Source: Sphingobacteriales bacterium
GTDB taxonomy: Bacteria > Bacteroidota > Bacteroidia > Chitinophagales > Chitinophagaceae
DNA length: 64,000 bases
Assembly (NCBI GenBank): GCA_016219985.1
Contig: JACRJO010000025.1
Coordinates: 62,001 to 126,000, forward strand
Direction: 5' to 3'
The notes under the pieces are model-generated. The model worked only from the letters and a program-made list of their open reading frames with translations. It searched no databases and was not told the DNA's origin. The position numbers were made by a program, and so were the translations under genes. This document shows, piece by piece, positions 15,633 to 24,152 of this stretch (position 1 is its first letter; each line of letters starts with the position of its first letter).

Positions 15633-16226
15633 ATGCCCTCTTCTTTTGATACCCTGACGGAAAGTTATATCCGGAACAAGACGGGTATCGATCCCTGTTT
15701 TATCAATGAAAAGCTGGCGGAGGGGCTCCGGCAGAATATATTCCGGTCGCAGGAAGACGGCCTGCTAAATGCCGCCGGTATCGGGAACAAAGCAGGAAAA
15801 AATATCCAACAGCAAATACGGGGAGATAAAATTCAGTGGTTAGATAAAAAGAGTTCCAATTCTTTTGAGCAGGAATTTTTACAGCAGGCGGAGGACCTGA
15901 TCGGATACCTGAACCGCACCTGCTATACCGGTATCAACGCTTATGAGTTTCACTACGCCGTCTATGAAAAAGACAGTTTCTACAAACGCCACCTGGACCA
16001 GTTTCAGAATAATGGCAGCCGCAAATTCTCACTGATCACCTACCTGAATATGGACTGGAAGGAAGAAGACGGCGGGCAATTACATATTTACCAGGATGAC
16101 CATACGGAGAAGATACTGCCCCATTCCCGAACCGCCGTATTCTTTAAGAGTGATGAACTGGAACACGAAGTAACAGCTACACAACGGCAACGAATGAGTA
16201 TTACGGGTTGGCTGAAACAGGTGTAA
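15633..16226 (+). CDS. 2OG-Fe(II) oxygenase, prolyl-hydroxylase-like
   Basis: A 197-residue protein of the 2-oxoglutarate/Fe(II) dioxygenase superfamily. The iron-binding HxD is in FYKRHLDQFQ, the distal His in DELEHEVTAT, and the 2OG-binding Arg/Ser in QRMSITGW, with GGQLHIYQDD typical of P4Hc-type enzymes. Such enzymes hydroxylate proteins or small molecules. Start ATG 15633 is one base after the stop of the preceding unknown gene; the frame is open further upstream but overlaps that gene. It is the last gene of the run and faces dnaK across a terminator. Confidence 0.85.
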   Translation: MPSSFDTLTESYIRNKTGIDPCFINEKLAEGLRQNIFRSQEDGLLNAAGIGNKAGKNIQQQIRGDKIQWLDKKSSNSFEQEFLQQAEDLIGYLNRTCYTGINAYEFHYAVYEKDSFYKRHLDQFQNNGSRKFSLITYLNMDWKEEDGGQLHIYQDDHTEKILPHSRTAVFFKSDELEHEVTATQRQRMSITGWLKQV

Positions 16227-16329
16227 TAAAAGCAAATACATTCCAGGCATTACTGATCCTGATACGCCGGGCCGGCTTCGCCAGACCCGGCTGGGAAGAG
16301 GTTGAACCTGGCCGGAAACTGATAATAAA

Positions 16330-16358
16330 AACAGCCCCTGCATTATCCAGGGGCTGTT
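16330..16358 (-). terminator. terminator of dnaK, probably bidirectional
   Basis: An 11-bp stem AACAGCCCCTG/CAGGGGCTGTT (16330-16340 with 16348-16358) and 7-nt loop. On the minus strand it is followed by TTTTATTATC, marking it chiefly as the dnaK terminator. It can also stop the convergent oxygenase transcript. Confidence 0.8.
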
Positions 16359-16360
16359 CA

Positions 16361-16402
16361 CTTATAACTTATAACTTAAAACTTATAACCTGCAACCTAC
16401 TT
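16361..16402. repeat. heptamer array, CTTATAA-type words, at the dnaK stop
   Basis: Six 7-bp units in register: CTTATAA, CTTATAA, CTTAAAA, CTTATAA, CCTGCAA, CCTACTT. The dnaK stop codon (complement of 16397-16399) lies inside the last unit. A similar array ends the ferredoxin gene at 48788-48845. Confidence 0.85.
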
Positions 16403-18313
16403 CACTTCCTCATACGGCACATCCGTTACATTATCAGTATTCCCCGCGCCGGCATCTGCTGTATGCGGATGACCATCGGGCCCGGGTTGCTGGGCTCCTG
16501 CCCCGCCTTCCTGGGTGGATTTATACATGTCTTCACTGGCAGCGGTCCAGGCGGCATTGAGTGTGGCCATGGCCGTGTCGATACCGGCGAGATCCTGTGC
16601 CTTATGGGCTTCTTTCAGTTTTTCCGCAGCCTGTTCGATCGCGCCTTTCTTATCAGCAGGGATCTTTTCCCCGTATTCCTTTAATTGTTTTTCGGTCTGG
16701 AACACGAGGCTGTCGGCCTGGTTCAGTTTCTCCACTTTTTCTCTTTCGGCTTTGTCCGTAGCTTCATTGGCCTTGGCCTCGGCCTTCATTTTTTCCACTT
16801 CCTCCTTGCTCAGGCCGGAACCGGCTTCGATATGGATCTTCTGTTCCTTACCGGTGCCCTTGTCCTTGGCCGTTACATGCAGGATACCGTTTGCATCAAT
16901 ATCGAAGATCACTTCGATCTGGGGTACACCACGGGGAGCCGGGGGAATACCATCGAGGTTGAAGATGCCGAGGCTTTTATTATCCTTCGACATACTCCGC
17001 TCGCCCTGCAGCACATGGATCTGCACACCGGGCTGGTTATCGCTGGCGGTAGAGAATACTTCTGATTTCTTGGTCGGGATCGTGGTATTGCTGGGGATCA
17101 GCGGGGTCATTACACCTCCCATGGTTTCGATACCAAGAGACAGCGGGGTAACGTCGAGCAGCAATACATCCTTCACTTCACCGGTCAGTACCGCCCCCTG
17201 GATGGCAGCGCCTACGGCCACCACTTCATCGGGATTTACACCCCGGTTGGGCTTCCTGCCAAAGAATTTTTCCACGATCTCCTGCACTTTCGGGATCCGG
17301 GTAGAACCACCTACCAGGATCACTTCATCGATCTGGGAGGTGCTGAGACCGGCATCTTTTAAAGCCGCTTCACAGGGCTTCAGGCAGCGGGCAAAAAGAT
17401 TATCGGCCAGGGCCTCAAATTTGGCCCGGCTCAGTTTTTTTACCAGGTGCTTGGGCACGCCATCTACGGCAGTGATATAGGGAAGATTAATTTCTGTTTC
17501 TGAAGAAGAGGATAATTCCACCTTGGCTTTTTCTGCGGCTTCTTTCAGACGCTGCAGAGCCATGGGGTCTTTACGGAGGTCGATGGCTTCATCCTTTTTA
17601 AATTCATCAGCCAGCCAGTCCATGACCACTTTATCGAAGTCGTCCCCGCCGAGGTGGGTGTCGCCATTGGTGGATTTTACTTCAAATACACCATCCCCCA
17701 GTTCGAGCACAGAGATATCGAATGTACCTCCTCCGAGGTCAAATACAGCGATCTTCTGATCGTGTTTTGCTTTATCGAGGCCATAAGCCAGGGCTGCCGC
17801 GGTCGGTTCGTTCACAATCCGGCGAACGGTCAGGCCGGCAATCTCCCCGGCTTCCTTGGTGGCCTGGCGCTGGGCATCATTGAAATAGGCCGGTACGGTA
17901 ATCACCGCCTCGGTCACTTCCTGGCCCAGGTAGTCTTCGGCTGTTTTTTTCATTTTCTGGAGCACCATGGCGCTGATTTCCTGCGGGGTGTACAGTCTGC
18001 CATCTATGTCAATCCGGACGGTATTATTGTCACCTTTTGCCACTTTGTAACTCCAGTGACTGATCTCCTCGGTCACTTCGTCAAACTGGCGGCCCATAAA
18101 TCGCTTTACGGATGCGATCGTGTTATGGGGGTTGGTGATGGCCTGGCGTTTGGCCGGGTCACCCACTTTCCGTTCGCCATTCTTCAGAAAAGCCACTACA
18201 GACGGGGTTGTACGACGTCCCTCGTCGTTGGCAATGACCACGGGCTCGTTTCCTTCCATTACGGAAACGCAGCTATTGGTGGTTCCTAAGTCGATTCCTA
18301 TGATCTTTCCCAT
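16397..18313 (-). CDS. dnaK: Hsp70 chaperone DnaK
   Basis: A 638-residue cytosolic Hsp70, the usual length, which folds and protects proteins in an ATP cycle with DnaJ and GrpE. Actin-like ATPase signatures are visible ([11 protein letters not shown] near the N-terminus, [31 protein letters not shown]), then the linker [14 protein letters not shown], the substrate-binding domain and a C-terminal YEEVK tail. ATG 18313 gives the canonical [10 protein letters not shown] start; codons upstream belong to a palindromic repeat. No dnaJ or grpE is adjacent. A strong terminator follows at 16330-16358. Confidence 0.97.
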   Translation of the reverse strand: MGKIIGIDLGTTNSCVSVMEGNEPVVIANDEGRRTTPSVVAFLKNGERKVGDPAKRQAITNPHNTIASVKRFMGRQFDEVTEEISHWSYKVAKGDNNTVRIDIDGRLYTPQEISAMVLQKMKKTAEDYLGQEVTEAVITVPAYFNDAQRQATKEAGEIAGLTVRRIVNEPTAAALAYGLDKAKHDQKIAVFDLGGGTFDISVLELGDGVFEVKSTNGDTHLGGDDFDKVVMDWLADEFKKDEAIDLRKDPMALQRLKEAAEKAKVELSSSSETEINLPYITAVDGVPKHLVKKLSRAKFEALADNLFARCLKPCEAALKDAGLSTSQIDEVILVGGSTRIPKVQEIVEKFFGRKPNRGVNPDEVVAVGAAIQGAVLTGEVKDVLLLDVTPLSLGIETMGGVMTPLIPSNTTIPTKKSEVFSTASDNQPGVQIHVLQGERSMSKDNKSLGIFNLDGIPPAPRGVPQIEVIFDIDANGILHVTAKDKGTGKEQKIHIEAGSGLSKEEVEKMKAEAKANEATDKAEREKVEKLNQADSLVFQTEKQLKEYGEKIPADKKGAIEQAAEKLKEAHKAQDLAGIDTAMATLNAAWTAASEDMYKSTQEGGAGAQQPGPDGHPHTADAGAGNTDNVTDVPYEEVK

Positions 18314-18330
18314 GATTCTTTGTTTTATTG

Positions 18331-18349
18331 CCTCCTGTCGGCAGGCAGG
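18331..18349. repeat. imperfect CCTGCC/GGCAGG palindrome copy
   Basis: CCTCCTGTCGGCAGGCAGG, a degenerate copy of the palindrome at 9331-9350, with its right arm intact. It lies 18 bp upstream of the dnaK start. Confidence 0.6.
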
Positions 18350-18429
18350 TTCGCTTATGCTTGTCAATCATTGTGCCGGGGGACAAGAAGGTGAAAAAAT
18401 GGCAGTCTTTGAGGAAAGCCGGCAGTTTG

Positions 18430-18464
18430 TAGCCGGTAGTCAGCAGCCCGTAGTTAATAGTCAT
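18430..18464. repeat. heptamer array, TAGTCAG-type words
   Basis: Five 7-bp units: TAGCCGG, TAGTCAG, CAGCCCG, TAGTTAA, TAGTCAT. Located in a divergent promoter region rather than at a gene end. Confidence 0.7.
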
Positions 18465-18563
18465 TTTCAGAAGACTATGGAAGTTGGGAAAGGGTGGGAA
18501 AAGCCAGGGCAGCGGGCGATAACGAAGCCGGGAGTTCAGGCCCGGCTTTAGCCATTTTTACTC

Positions 18564-18592
18564 CCGCCTGCACTAAAGCTCCGGCAGGCAGG
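18564..18592. repeat. CCTGCC/GGCAGG palindrome copy with a 9-nt spacer
   Basis: CGCCTGC and CCGGCAGGCAGG flank ACTAAAGCT. The right arm is identical to that of the other copies; the left arm is shortened. Confidence 0.55.
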
Positions 18593-18676
18593 TTTGACTT
18601 TTTTCTTTTGCTTCCCCATTTATTAACTTAGCGGCCCCTGTCAACCAATTAACTTTTCAACCCCTAAACATCACCC

Positions 18677-19354
18677 ATGGCCAGCCCCGTCGCTTCCAAA
18701 CTCCGCATCAAAGCCGGTTATGTTTTGCGGACCCTGCATGCCCCGGAAGATTTTAAAAAAGGGCTGGGAGAATTACCGGCCGCAGTCACGCTCACCCCAA
18801 CCGGTCAAAATTATCAGCAAGTGCATTGGTTTGTACAGAACAAAGCACAATTAGAGAAAGAAATGAACAGGGTTATGAGGCTGATGAAGCCGGAAGTCAC
18901 CGTATGGGTCTATTATCCCAAGGGCAGTTCTAAGATTCAAACCGACCTGACCCGCGACAAAGGCTGGGACTGCCTGCTGGCGGAAAGCAATAAACTTACC
19001 TGGATCAGCCTGATCTCCTTCAATGAGACCTGGAGCGTATTTGGATTCAGGGCCAAAACAGAGGCGGACAAAAAGAAGGAAGCCAAACCCAAAGCCGAAA
19101 GGGAGATCTTCCGATGGGTGAATCCCCGGACTAAGGAAGTGAAACTGCCGGATGACCTGTCCGCGGCATTAAAGAAAAACAAAAACCTCTTTGAATATTT
19201 TAATCAACTGGCCTTCAGTCATAAAAAAGAATACATCGAATGGGTCGTGACGGCGAAGAAGGAAGAAACCCGGGAAAAGAGGATCTCCGGCACGCTTGAA
19301 AGGTTGGGTAAACAGTGGAAGAATCCGGGGAAGGTGATAGTTGTTAGTCGATAG
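18677..19354 (+). CDS. YdeI/OmpD-associated family protein with DUF3052-like N-terminus
   Basis: A 225-residue cytosolic protein. The N-terminal half (about 8-115: LRIKAGYVLRTLHAPEDF, VTVWVYYPKGSSKIQTDLTR) resembles DUF3052. The C-terminal half carries the YdeI/OmdA signature (LPDDLSAALKKNKNLFEYF, HKKEYIEWVVTAKKEETREK, RISGTLERL). The biochemical role of either domain is unknown; YdeI was linked to peptide and bacteriocin tolerance in enterobacteria. The last residues (VVSR) and the TAG stop at 19352 are encoded by a TAGTCGA-type heptamer array, so the C-terminus appears extended by, or to run into, repeat DNA. Confidence 0.8.
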   Translation: MASPVASKLRIKAGYVLRTLHAPEDFKKGLGELPAAVTLTPTGQNYQQVHWFVQNKAQLEKEMNRVMRLMKPEVTVWVYYPKGSSKIQTDLTRDKGWDCLLAESNKLTWISLISFNETWSVFGFRAKTEADKKKEAKPKAEREIFRWVNPRTKEVKLPDDLSAALKKNKNLFEYFNQLAFSHKKEYIEWVVTAKKEETREKRISGTLERLGKQWKNPGKVIVVSR

Positions 19355-19365
19355 TCGTTAGTGAG
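19338..19365. repeat. heptamer array, TAGTCGA-type words, overlapping a coding end
   Basis: Four 7-bp units TAGTTGT, TAGTCGA, TAGTCGT, TAGTGAG. The first two encode the last residues of the YdeI-like protein, and the third supplies its TAG stop. Confidence 0.8.
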
Positions 19366-19420
19366 CTGATCGCTTTCCGGAAATTGAGGCCGCGTTATTA
19401 GTACAAAAAAAATACAACTC

Positions 19421-19840
19421 ATGATAAGAAAAATATCGCACATGTCTCTCTTTGTCACCGACCAGGACAAAGCCTTTGATTTTTATATAAACAAACTGGG
19501 ATTCAGGGTGCACACGGATGTACAGATGGATGATGGCTCCCGCTGGCTTACCATCACAGCCCCTGAAACACCGGAACAGGAAATCGTACTGATGTCCATC
19601 CCGGGTATAAAGAACGGATATGACCCGGAAGCGCAAAAAGCGCTGAAATTATTGCTTGATAAAGAACTCCTGGGAGCCGGGGTATTCTATACGCCTGACT
19701 GCAAAGCCACTTATGAAGAGCTGAAGGCAAAAGGAGTAAACCTGACTGAGCCGAAAGAACAGTTTTACGGCACAGAATGCATTATAAAAGACGGCTGTGG
19801 CAACTGGTTCAGCCTCTGCCAGCCGAAAGAGGGGTTCTGA
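19421..19840 (+). CDS. VOC family protein (glyoxalase/dioxygenase fold)
   Basis: A 139-residue protein of the vicinal-oxygen-chelate fold, built from two beta-alpha-beta-beta-beta modules. Module 1 starts KISHMSLFVTDQDKAFDFYI with a metal-ligand type His; module 2 contains GAGVFYTPDCKATYEELKAK and ends DGCGNWFSLCQP. Such proteins include glyoxalases, dioxygenases and resistance proteins; the substrate is unknown. It lies between two heptamer arrays and starts 66 bp after the YdeI-like gene on the same strand. Confidence 0.88.
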   Translation: MIRKISHMSLFVTDQDKAFDFYINKLGFRVHTDVQMDDGSRWLTITAPETPEQEIVLMSIPGIKNGYDPEAQKALKLLLDKELLGAGVFYTPDCKATYEELKAKGVNLTEPKEQFYGTECIIKDGCGNWFSLCQPKEGF

Positions 19841-19858
19841 TGATTTAAATGGAGGGAC

Positions 19859-19921
19859 GGTCCACGGTCCACAGTCGACAGACCACAGTCCGCAGCTCGC
19901 CGCTCATAGCTCGAGGCTCGT
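19859..19921. repeat. heptamer array, GGTCCAC/AGCTCGA-type words
   Basis: Nine 7-bp units in exact register, drifting from GGTCCAC, GGTCCAC, AGTCGAC, AGACCAC, AGTCCGC to AGCTCGC, CGCTCAT, AGCTCGA, GGCTCGT. It lies about 20 bp after the VOC stop. The drift from one word family to another in a single register is notable. Confidence 0.85.
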
Positions 19922-19975
19922 GACCCGAGCAGCATCCTTAACCAAATCCTCACAATTCGTCTTCCTTTCTTTGGT

Positions 19976-19983
19976 TATTTTTG
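19976..19983 (+). promoter_or_regulatory. -7 promoter element (TATTTTTG) of the DUF4403 gene
   Basis: Exact TAnnTTTG. It overlaps the candidate start codons at 19981 and 19984, so transcription would begin after them and the ATG at 19999 must be the start. Confidence 0.5.
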
Positions 19984-19998
19984 ATGCTACAATACACT

Positions 19999-21429
19999 AT
20001 GAGAGAAAAATTATTGTTTCTGGTTTGTTGCGCAATGGCCGCTTCCTCATCCTTGGCGCAAAAGATCGATCCGGCCAACCCGGATCTTTCCCCCGGGAAT
20101 TTCAAACTGGATTCCCTTCCTGATTCCGAACTCAATATTCCTATCCAGGTGGACCTGAAACCCGTTTATGCCATGGCTGAGAAAAGCGTGGACACCTTAT
20201 TTACTTCGGCAGGATACCCCGATAGATGGGTGCAGGAGTCCTGTGATACCCGCTATAAATATGTATTCCGCAGAAGCAGGCTGCAGATGAATACGTCGGG
20301 CATGTCATTGAACCTGGGCTTTACCGGCTACTATAAGATCATCGGCTCCACCCGGGCCTGTCCCAATGGCATTATACTCACTCCCTGGACACCGCCCTGC
20401 CGCTGCGGCTTCGATGAGCCCGAGCGGAAAGTGAATGTTTCTTTCAGCAATACCCTTTCCCTGATGACCAATTACAAAGTAAAACTGGACATCCGGCGGA
20501 ATGAGCCGCAGCCCCTGGATAAATGCGAGGTTTGTTTCTGGGGACAAAATATCACTAACCAGGTGATGAAGGGCCTGGTGGCCGAACTCGACGCGGCTAA
20601 AAAAGACCTGGACAAAAATTATGCAAGCACTGATCTGAAACCGCAGCTACAGAAAGTATGGGACCAGCTGAATAAGGTCTATGATATTTACGGGCTGGGC
20701 TGGTTAAGGATCAACCCGAAGGGAGTGCATGTCAACCGGCTCTATACCCAGAACGATTCGCTGAATGTTTTACTGGGACTTTCTGCCAGGCCCGTCATCA
20801 GTTTTGAAAAGCCGGAAGAAAGCACCTCCCCCGTTCCCCATATCAGTAACTCCTCGGCCCGGCAGGGTTTTTCGATCTTCCTGGATGCGGTATTGAATTA
20901 TGATTCCCTGAGCCGGATCATGAACCAGCAATTGGCGGGCACCACGATTGATTTCAAAAAAGCCTTTGTAAAAAAACAGTTCATTATTGACAGCTGCAAG
21001 ATCTATGGCGGGGGCTTTGAAAAACTGATTATCCGGATTCACTTCTCCGGGACCAATAACGGTACGATCTTCCTGGCCGGCACGCCCTCCTATGATACGG
21101 CCCGCCGGTTGATCGAAGTGACGAATATGGATTTTGATATTAAAACCAAGAGCTTCCTGCTGGGGTCAGCCGGTTGGCTGTTCGACAAAAAGATCACTAA
21201 AAAAATTGCGCAATTTGCCCGTTTTGACCTGGGACCCTATATCGATACAGCCAAAGTCAGCATCAACAGCCGGCTGAACCAGGAATGGATGAAAGGGATC
21301 CGCAGCTATGGGGCCATCCAGGATATCCGCCTGATCCGGATGTACCCGATGCAGCAGTACCTGGTGATCCGCAGTAACTGCGAAGGGGGCCTCTCTGTAA
21401 AAGTGGATGCGGGGAGTTTAAGTTTGTAA
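19999..21429 (+). CDS. DUF4403 family secreted protein
   Basis: A 476-residue protein with a signal peptide (MREKLLFLVCCAMAASSSLAQ). The mature part is rich in long alternating beta strands (IPIQVDLKPVYAMAE near the N-terminus, VSFSNTLSLMTNYKVKLDI, two LKI/LSA strand blocks) as in DUF4403, a Bacteroidota envelope family of unknown function. ATG 19999 is chosen because the promoter element at 19976-19983 overlaps the earlier in-frame starts. It is convergent with the GtrA gene with only 16 bp between stops and no terminator in between. Confidence 0.8.
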   Translation: MREKLLFLVCCAMAASSSLAQKIDPANPDLSPGNFKLDSLPDSELNIPIQVDLKPVYAMAEKSVDTLFTSAGYPDRWVQESCDTRYKYVFRRSRLQMNTSGMSLNLGFTGYYKIIGSTRACPNGIILTPWTPPCRCGFDEPERKVNVSFSNTLSLMTNYKVKLDIRRNEPQPLDKCEVCFWGQNITNQVMKGLVAELDAAKKDLDKNYASTDLKPQLQKVWDQLNKVYDIYGLGWLRINPKGVHVNRLYTQNDSLNVLLGLSARPVISFEKPEESTSPVPHISNSSARQGFSIFLDAVLNYDSLSRIMNQQLAGTTIDFKKAFVKKQFIIDSCKIYGGGFEKLIIRIHFSGTNNGTIFLAGTPSYDTARRLIEVTNMDFDIKTKSFLLGSAGWLFDKKITKKIAQFARFDLGPYIDTAKVSINSRLNQEWMKGIRSYGAIQDIRLIRMYPMQQYLVIRSNCEGGLSVKVDAGSLSL

Positions 21430-21445
21430 GCCATGCCGGCTGGCA

Positions 21446-21958
21446 TCAGTCCTCCTCCTCTCCGGCAACTGTGGCTTTGAAAGAGAAATTGCGCTGGGCG
21501 AGGTAACTGAACACCACCACGATCACAATCGTCATAACCTGAGAAAAAATGGCGTCCAGGCGCAGCCTTTCCACCAATATTTTCAATAAAATATAATTCA
21601 GTGCCAGGTTAAACAGGCAAACCATCAGGTACCGGAACAACTGGATACGGCCCTTCATTTTCGAATCGCTGAACACCACGTATTTCGACATAAAAAAGCC
21701 GATCGGGAAGGTAATGCAGAAGGAAATGAAGAGCGCGGCTACGTGGGCTTTGAACGCATAAAAACCAAAATGAAAATCCTGTTCCCTGAAAAGATACTTG
21801 AAACTGGCGGAATAGATAAGGAAACCCAGCAGCAGGTTCCCGCCACCGGACGCGGCGTAACGAAAGGTCTGCTGATTCATCAGCCGGCGAAAGGGCGGAT
21901 AGAAAAAGTCTATAACAGGCAGGATCAGGTCACGGGCGCTATGGAGGTGTTTTCGCAT
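21446..21958 (-). CDS. GtrA-like membrane protein
   Basis: A protein of about 170 residues with four hydrophobic helices in the GtrA pattern (RYAASGGGNLLLGFLIYSAS, ALFISFCITFPIGFFMSKYV, FRYLMVCLFNLALNYILLKI, VMTIVIVVVFSYLAQRNFSF); GGGNLL and the final SYLAQRNFSF are the most diagnostic segments. GtrA proteins are thought to help move lipid-linked sugars across the inner membrane for glycan modification. ATG 21958 (MRKHLHSARD) is chosen because the promoter element at 21968-21975 overlaps the ATG at 21970. Its partner glycosyltransferase is not adjacent. Confidence 0.85.
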   Translation of the reverse strand: MRKHLHSARDLILPVIDFFYPPFRRLMNQQTFRYAASGGGNLLLGFLIYSASFKYLFREQDFHFGFYAFKAHVAALFISFCITFPIGFFMSKYVVFSDSKMKGRIQLFRYLMVCLFNLALNYILLKILVERLRLDAIFSQVMTIVIVVVFSYLAQRNFSFKATVAGEEED

Positions 21959-21967
21959 TGGCGGGGG

Positions 21968-21975
21968 CAAATATA
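21968..21975 (-). promoter_or_regulatory. -7 promoter element (TATATTTG) of the GtrA gene
   Basis: Exact TAnnTTTG on the minus strand, 9 bp before ATG 21958, so the mRNA would be leaderless or nearly so. A heptamer array occupies the expected -33 position. Confidence 0.45.
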
Positions 21976-22130
21976 GTTAATAGTCAGTAGTCAGTAGTTA
22001 GTAGTTAGTAGTTAGCAGGCAACAGCCCATCCACCCTCAACCTCTCAACCCCAAACCTTCAAACCCAAACCCTCAACCCTAAACCCTAAACCCCAAACCC
22101 TAAACCCCAAACTCTCAACTCACAACCCCA
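21974..22130. repeat. double heptamer array in the GtrA-argS divergent region
   Basis: First block 21974-22122: TAGTTAA, TAGTCAG, TAGTCAG, TAGTTAG x3, CAGGCAA in exact 7-bp register (21974-22022). Second block about 22034-22130: CCTCAAC, CCCAAAC, CCTAAAC, CCTAAAC and variants, mostly 7 bp with a few 8-bp units. The block ends about 12 bp before the argS promoter element, so nearly the whole divergent promoter region is array. Confidence 0.85.
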
Positions 22131-22141
22131 CCCCATTTCCG

Positions 22142-22149
22142 TAAATTTG
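22142..22149 (+). promoter_or_regulatory. -7 promoter element (TAAATTTG) of argS
   Basis: Exact TAnnTTTG, 18 bp before ATG 22168. It lies across the alternative TTG start at 22147 and so supports 22168. Confidence 0.5.
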
Positions 22150-22167
22150 CCCATCCAAAACAAGAAA

Positions 22168-23946
22168 ATGAATATCGTAAGCAAAATAAAGCCCCTGATC
22201 ATCAGCACCCTTTCCGGATTGTACGGGCAGGACTATCATGAGACTGACCTGACCATTAATACGACCAAACCGGAATTTGAAGGCGATTATACCCTGGTCC
22301 TGTTTTCTTTCGTCAGGCAGTTGAAAAAATCCCCGGAACAACTGGGACAGGAAATCGGGGCGGCCCTGGTAAAAAGTCACCCGGAACTTTTCAGCGCATA
22401 TAATGTCATCAAGGGCTTTTTAAACCTGACGATCATTGATAACTATTGGCTGGAGGTATTACAAAACAATTTTCAGGATCCGTCTTTCGGTAAAAAAGCG
22501 CCGAACGGGCAGAAAGTAATGGTGGAATACTCTTCCCCCAATACCAACAAGCCCCTGCACCTGGGCCACCTGCGGAATAATTTCCTGGGCTGGAGTGTGG
22601 CGGAGATCCTGAAATATGATGGCTATGAGATTTACAAAACCTGCATCTCCAACGACCGCGGTATTCATATCTGTAAAAGCATGGTGACCTGGCAATTATT
22701 TGCCAATGGTGCCACGCCGGAAAGCACCGGTATCAAGGGAGATCATTTTGTTGGCGATTATTACGTTCGGTTTGGCAATGAACACAAAAAGCAGATGGCC
22801 GAACTGATCGAAAAAGGACTCAGCAGGGAGGACGCGGAAAAGCAGGCCCCGATCATGAAAGCTGCACAGCAAATGCTGGTGGACTGGGAAGCCGGCAAAC
22901 CGGAAGTTATAGCGTTATGGAAAAAGATGAACAGCTGGGTGTACCAGGGATTTGATGTAACCTATAAGCGGATCGGCAGCGATTTTGATAAAACCTATTT
23001 TGAAAGTGAGACCTACCTGCTCGGCAAGAAAGCCGTGGAAACAGGGCTTGCCAAAAATGTTTTTTTTAAAAAAGAAGACGGCAGTGTGTGGATTGACCTG
23101 ACCGCTGACGGACTCGATGAAAAAGTCGTACAACGCAAAGACGGAACAGCAGTATATATTACACAGGATATCGGGCTGGCTGCCCAGAAACAGGAAGAAT
23201 TTGGCTGCCAGCAGAGTATCTATGTGGTGGCCGACGAGCAAAACTATCATTTCAAAGTACTTAAACTGATCGGTGAAAAACTGGGCATACCCGGGGCAGA
23301 AGGCATTTACCACCTGAGCTATGGAATGGTTGAACTCCCTTCCGGGCGGATGAAAACCAGGGAAGGTACCGTGGTGGATGCGGATGACCTGATCGAAGAA
23401 ATGGTAAATGTGGCACGCCAGAAAACAGAAGAGCTGGGCAAAGTAAAAGACTTTACGGCGGCCGAACTGAAGGAATTGTATGATATTATTGCCCTGGGCG
23501 CGCTGAAATTCTTCCTGCTGCGGGTGGATCCCAAAAAACGGATGATCTTCAACCCGGAAGAGTCCATCGATTTCCATGGATTTACCGGCCCGTTTGTACA
23601 GTATACGCATGCGCGGATCAAATCGATTTTGAGAAAAGGCGGGGAACAGGCTTCAACAGGCAATCAGCAGGCGGCCTTATTAAAACTGGAGAAGGATCTA
23701 ATTGTACTTCTTGAGCAGTACCCCACTATTATAGAGCAGGCGGTGGCCGAACATAACCCGTCCCTCCTGGCGATTTATGCTTTCAACCTGGCCAAGTCCT
23801 TTAATACATTCTATACCGAACATTCGGTGATGAATGCAGAGACGGAAGAAAAAAAACAGCTAAGGCTTCAGCTATCTGAGATGACCGCAAATGTGATTGC
23901 ATCGGCAATGGGGTTGATGGGGATACGGGTGCCGGAGAGGATGTAG
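22168..23946 (+). CDS. argS: arginyl-tRNA synthetase
   Basis: A 592-residue class I synthetase, normal length, that charges tRNA-Arg with arginine in the cytosol. Visible features are an N-terminal Add-1-type domain, the HIGH motif as HLGH at 131-134 within SSPNTNKPLHLGHLRNNF, and a KMSKS region in the ArgRS form GRMKTREG. The C-terminal DALR anticodon-binding domain contains HARIKSILRK and ends near residue 590. The TAG stop at 23944-23946 is the first element of a TAGTCGA-type heptamer array. The gene faces the TPR gene across a hairpin terminator. Confidence 0.95.
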   Translation: MNIVSKIKPLIISTLSGLYGQDYHETDLTINTTKPEFEGDYTLVLFSFVRQLKKSPEQLGQEIGAALVKSHPELFSAYNVIKGFLNLTIIDNYWLEVLQNNFQDPSFGKKAPNGQKVMVEYSSPNTNKPLHLGHLRNNFLGWSVAEILKYDGYEIYKTCISNDRGIHICKSMVTWQLFANGATPESTGIKGDHFVGDYYVRFGNEHKKQMAELIEKGLSREDAEKQAPIMKAAQQMLVDWEAGKPEVIALWKKMNSWVYQGFDVTYKRIGSDFDKTYFESETYLLGKKAVETGLAKNVFFKKEDGSVWIDLTADGLDEKVVQRKDGTAVYITQDIGLAAQKQEEFGCQQSIYVVADEQNYHFKVLKLIGEKLGIPGAEGIYHLSYGMVELPSGRMKTREGTVVDADDLIEEMVNVARQKTEELGKVKDFTAAELKELYDIIALGALKFFLLRVDPKKRMIFNPEESIDFHGFTGPFVQYTHARIKSILRKGGEQASTGNQQAALLKLEKDLIVLLEQYPTIIEQAVAEHNPSLLAIYAFNLAKSFNTFYTEHSVMNAETEEKKQLRLQLSEMTANVIASAMGLMGIRVPERM

Positions 23947-23982
23947 TTAGTCTGTAGTCGATAGTCGGTAGTCGGTAGTTAA
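23944..23982. repeat. heptamer array, TAGTCGG-type words, starting at the argS stop
   Basis: Units TAGTCTG, TAGTCGA, TAGTCGG, TAGTCGG, TAGTTAA follow directly on the argS TAG. The inverted counterpart lies at 24153-24187, at the end of the convergent TPR gene. Confidence 0.85.
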
Positions 23983-24054
23983 CAGCCCCTCCTAAGGGGA
24001 GTAGCAGTTAATTAAATTACGGGGTATCCGCCCCAGACTTCAATCCCGGGAACT

Positions 24055-24087
24055 AAAAATGCAACCATTAAAGTGATTGCATTTTTG
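24055..24087. terminator. bidirectional terminator between argS and the TPR gene
   Basis: A 10-bp stem AAAAATGCAA/TTGCATTTTT (24055-24064 with 24077-24086) with a 12-nt loop. It offers a T-run in both directions. Confidence 0.7.
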
Positions 24088-24152
24088 AATAATAAATTTA
24101 TACTCTATACCAAATTATCTGCCCGAAAAGACAGTTTCTTCTGTAAGCTCCT

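Larger units (their letters stand above)
18314..18676. other. 363-bp divergent intergenic region between dnaK and the YdeI-like gene
   Basis: No gene is supported. It contains two imperfect copies of the CCTGCC/GGCAGG palindrome (18331-18349, 18564-18592), a heptamer array TAGCCGG, TAGTCAG, CAGCCCG, TAGTTAA, TAGTCAT (18430-18464), and an 8-bp terminator-like hairpin AAGCCGGG/CCCGGCTT (18525-18532 with 18541-18548). Promoters for both flanking genes should lie here but none matches the consensus well. Confidence 0.6.

Noticed and set aside
22034..22130. CCCTAAA telomere-like repeat
   Set aside because: The words vary (CCCAAAC, CTCAACC, CCTAAAC) and the site lies inside a bacterial promoter region among other heptamer arrays, so the resemblance to plant telomeres is coincidental.
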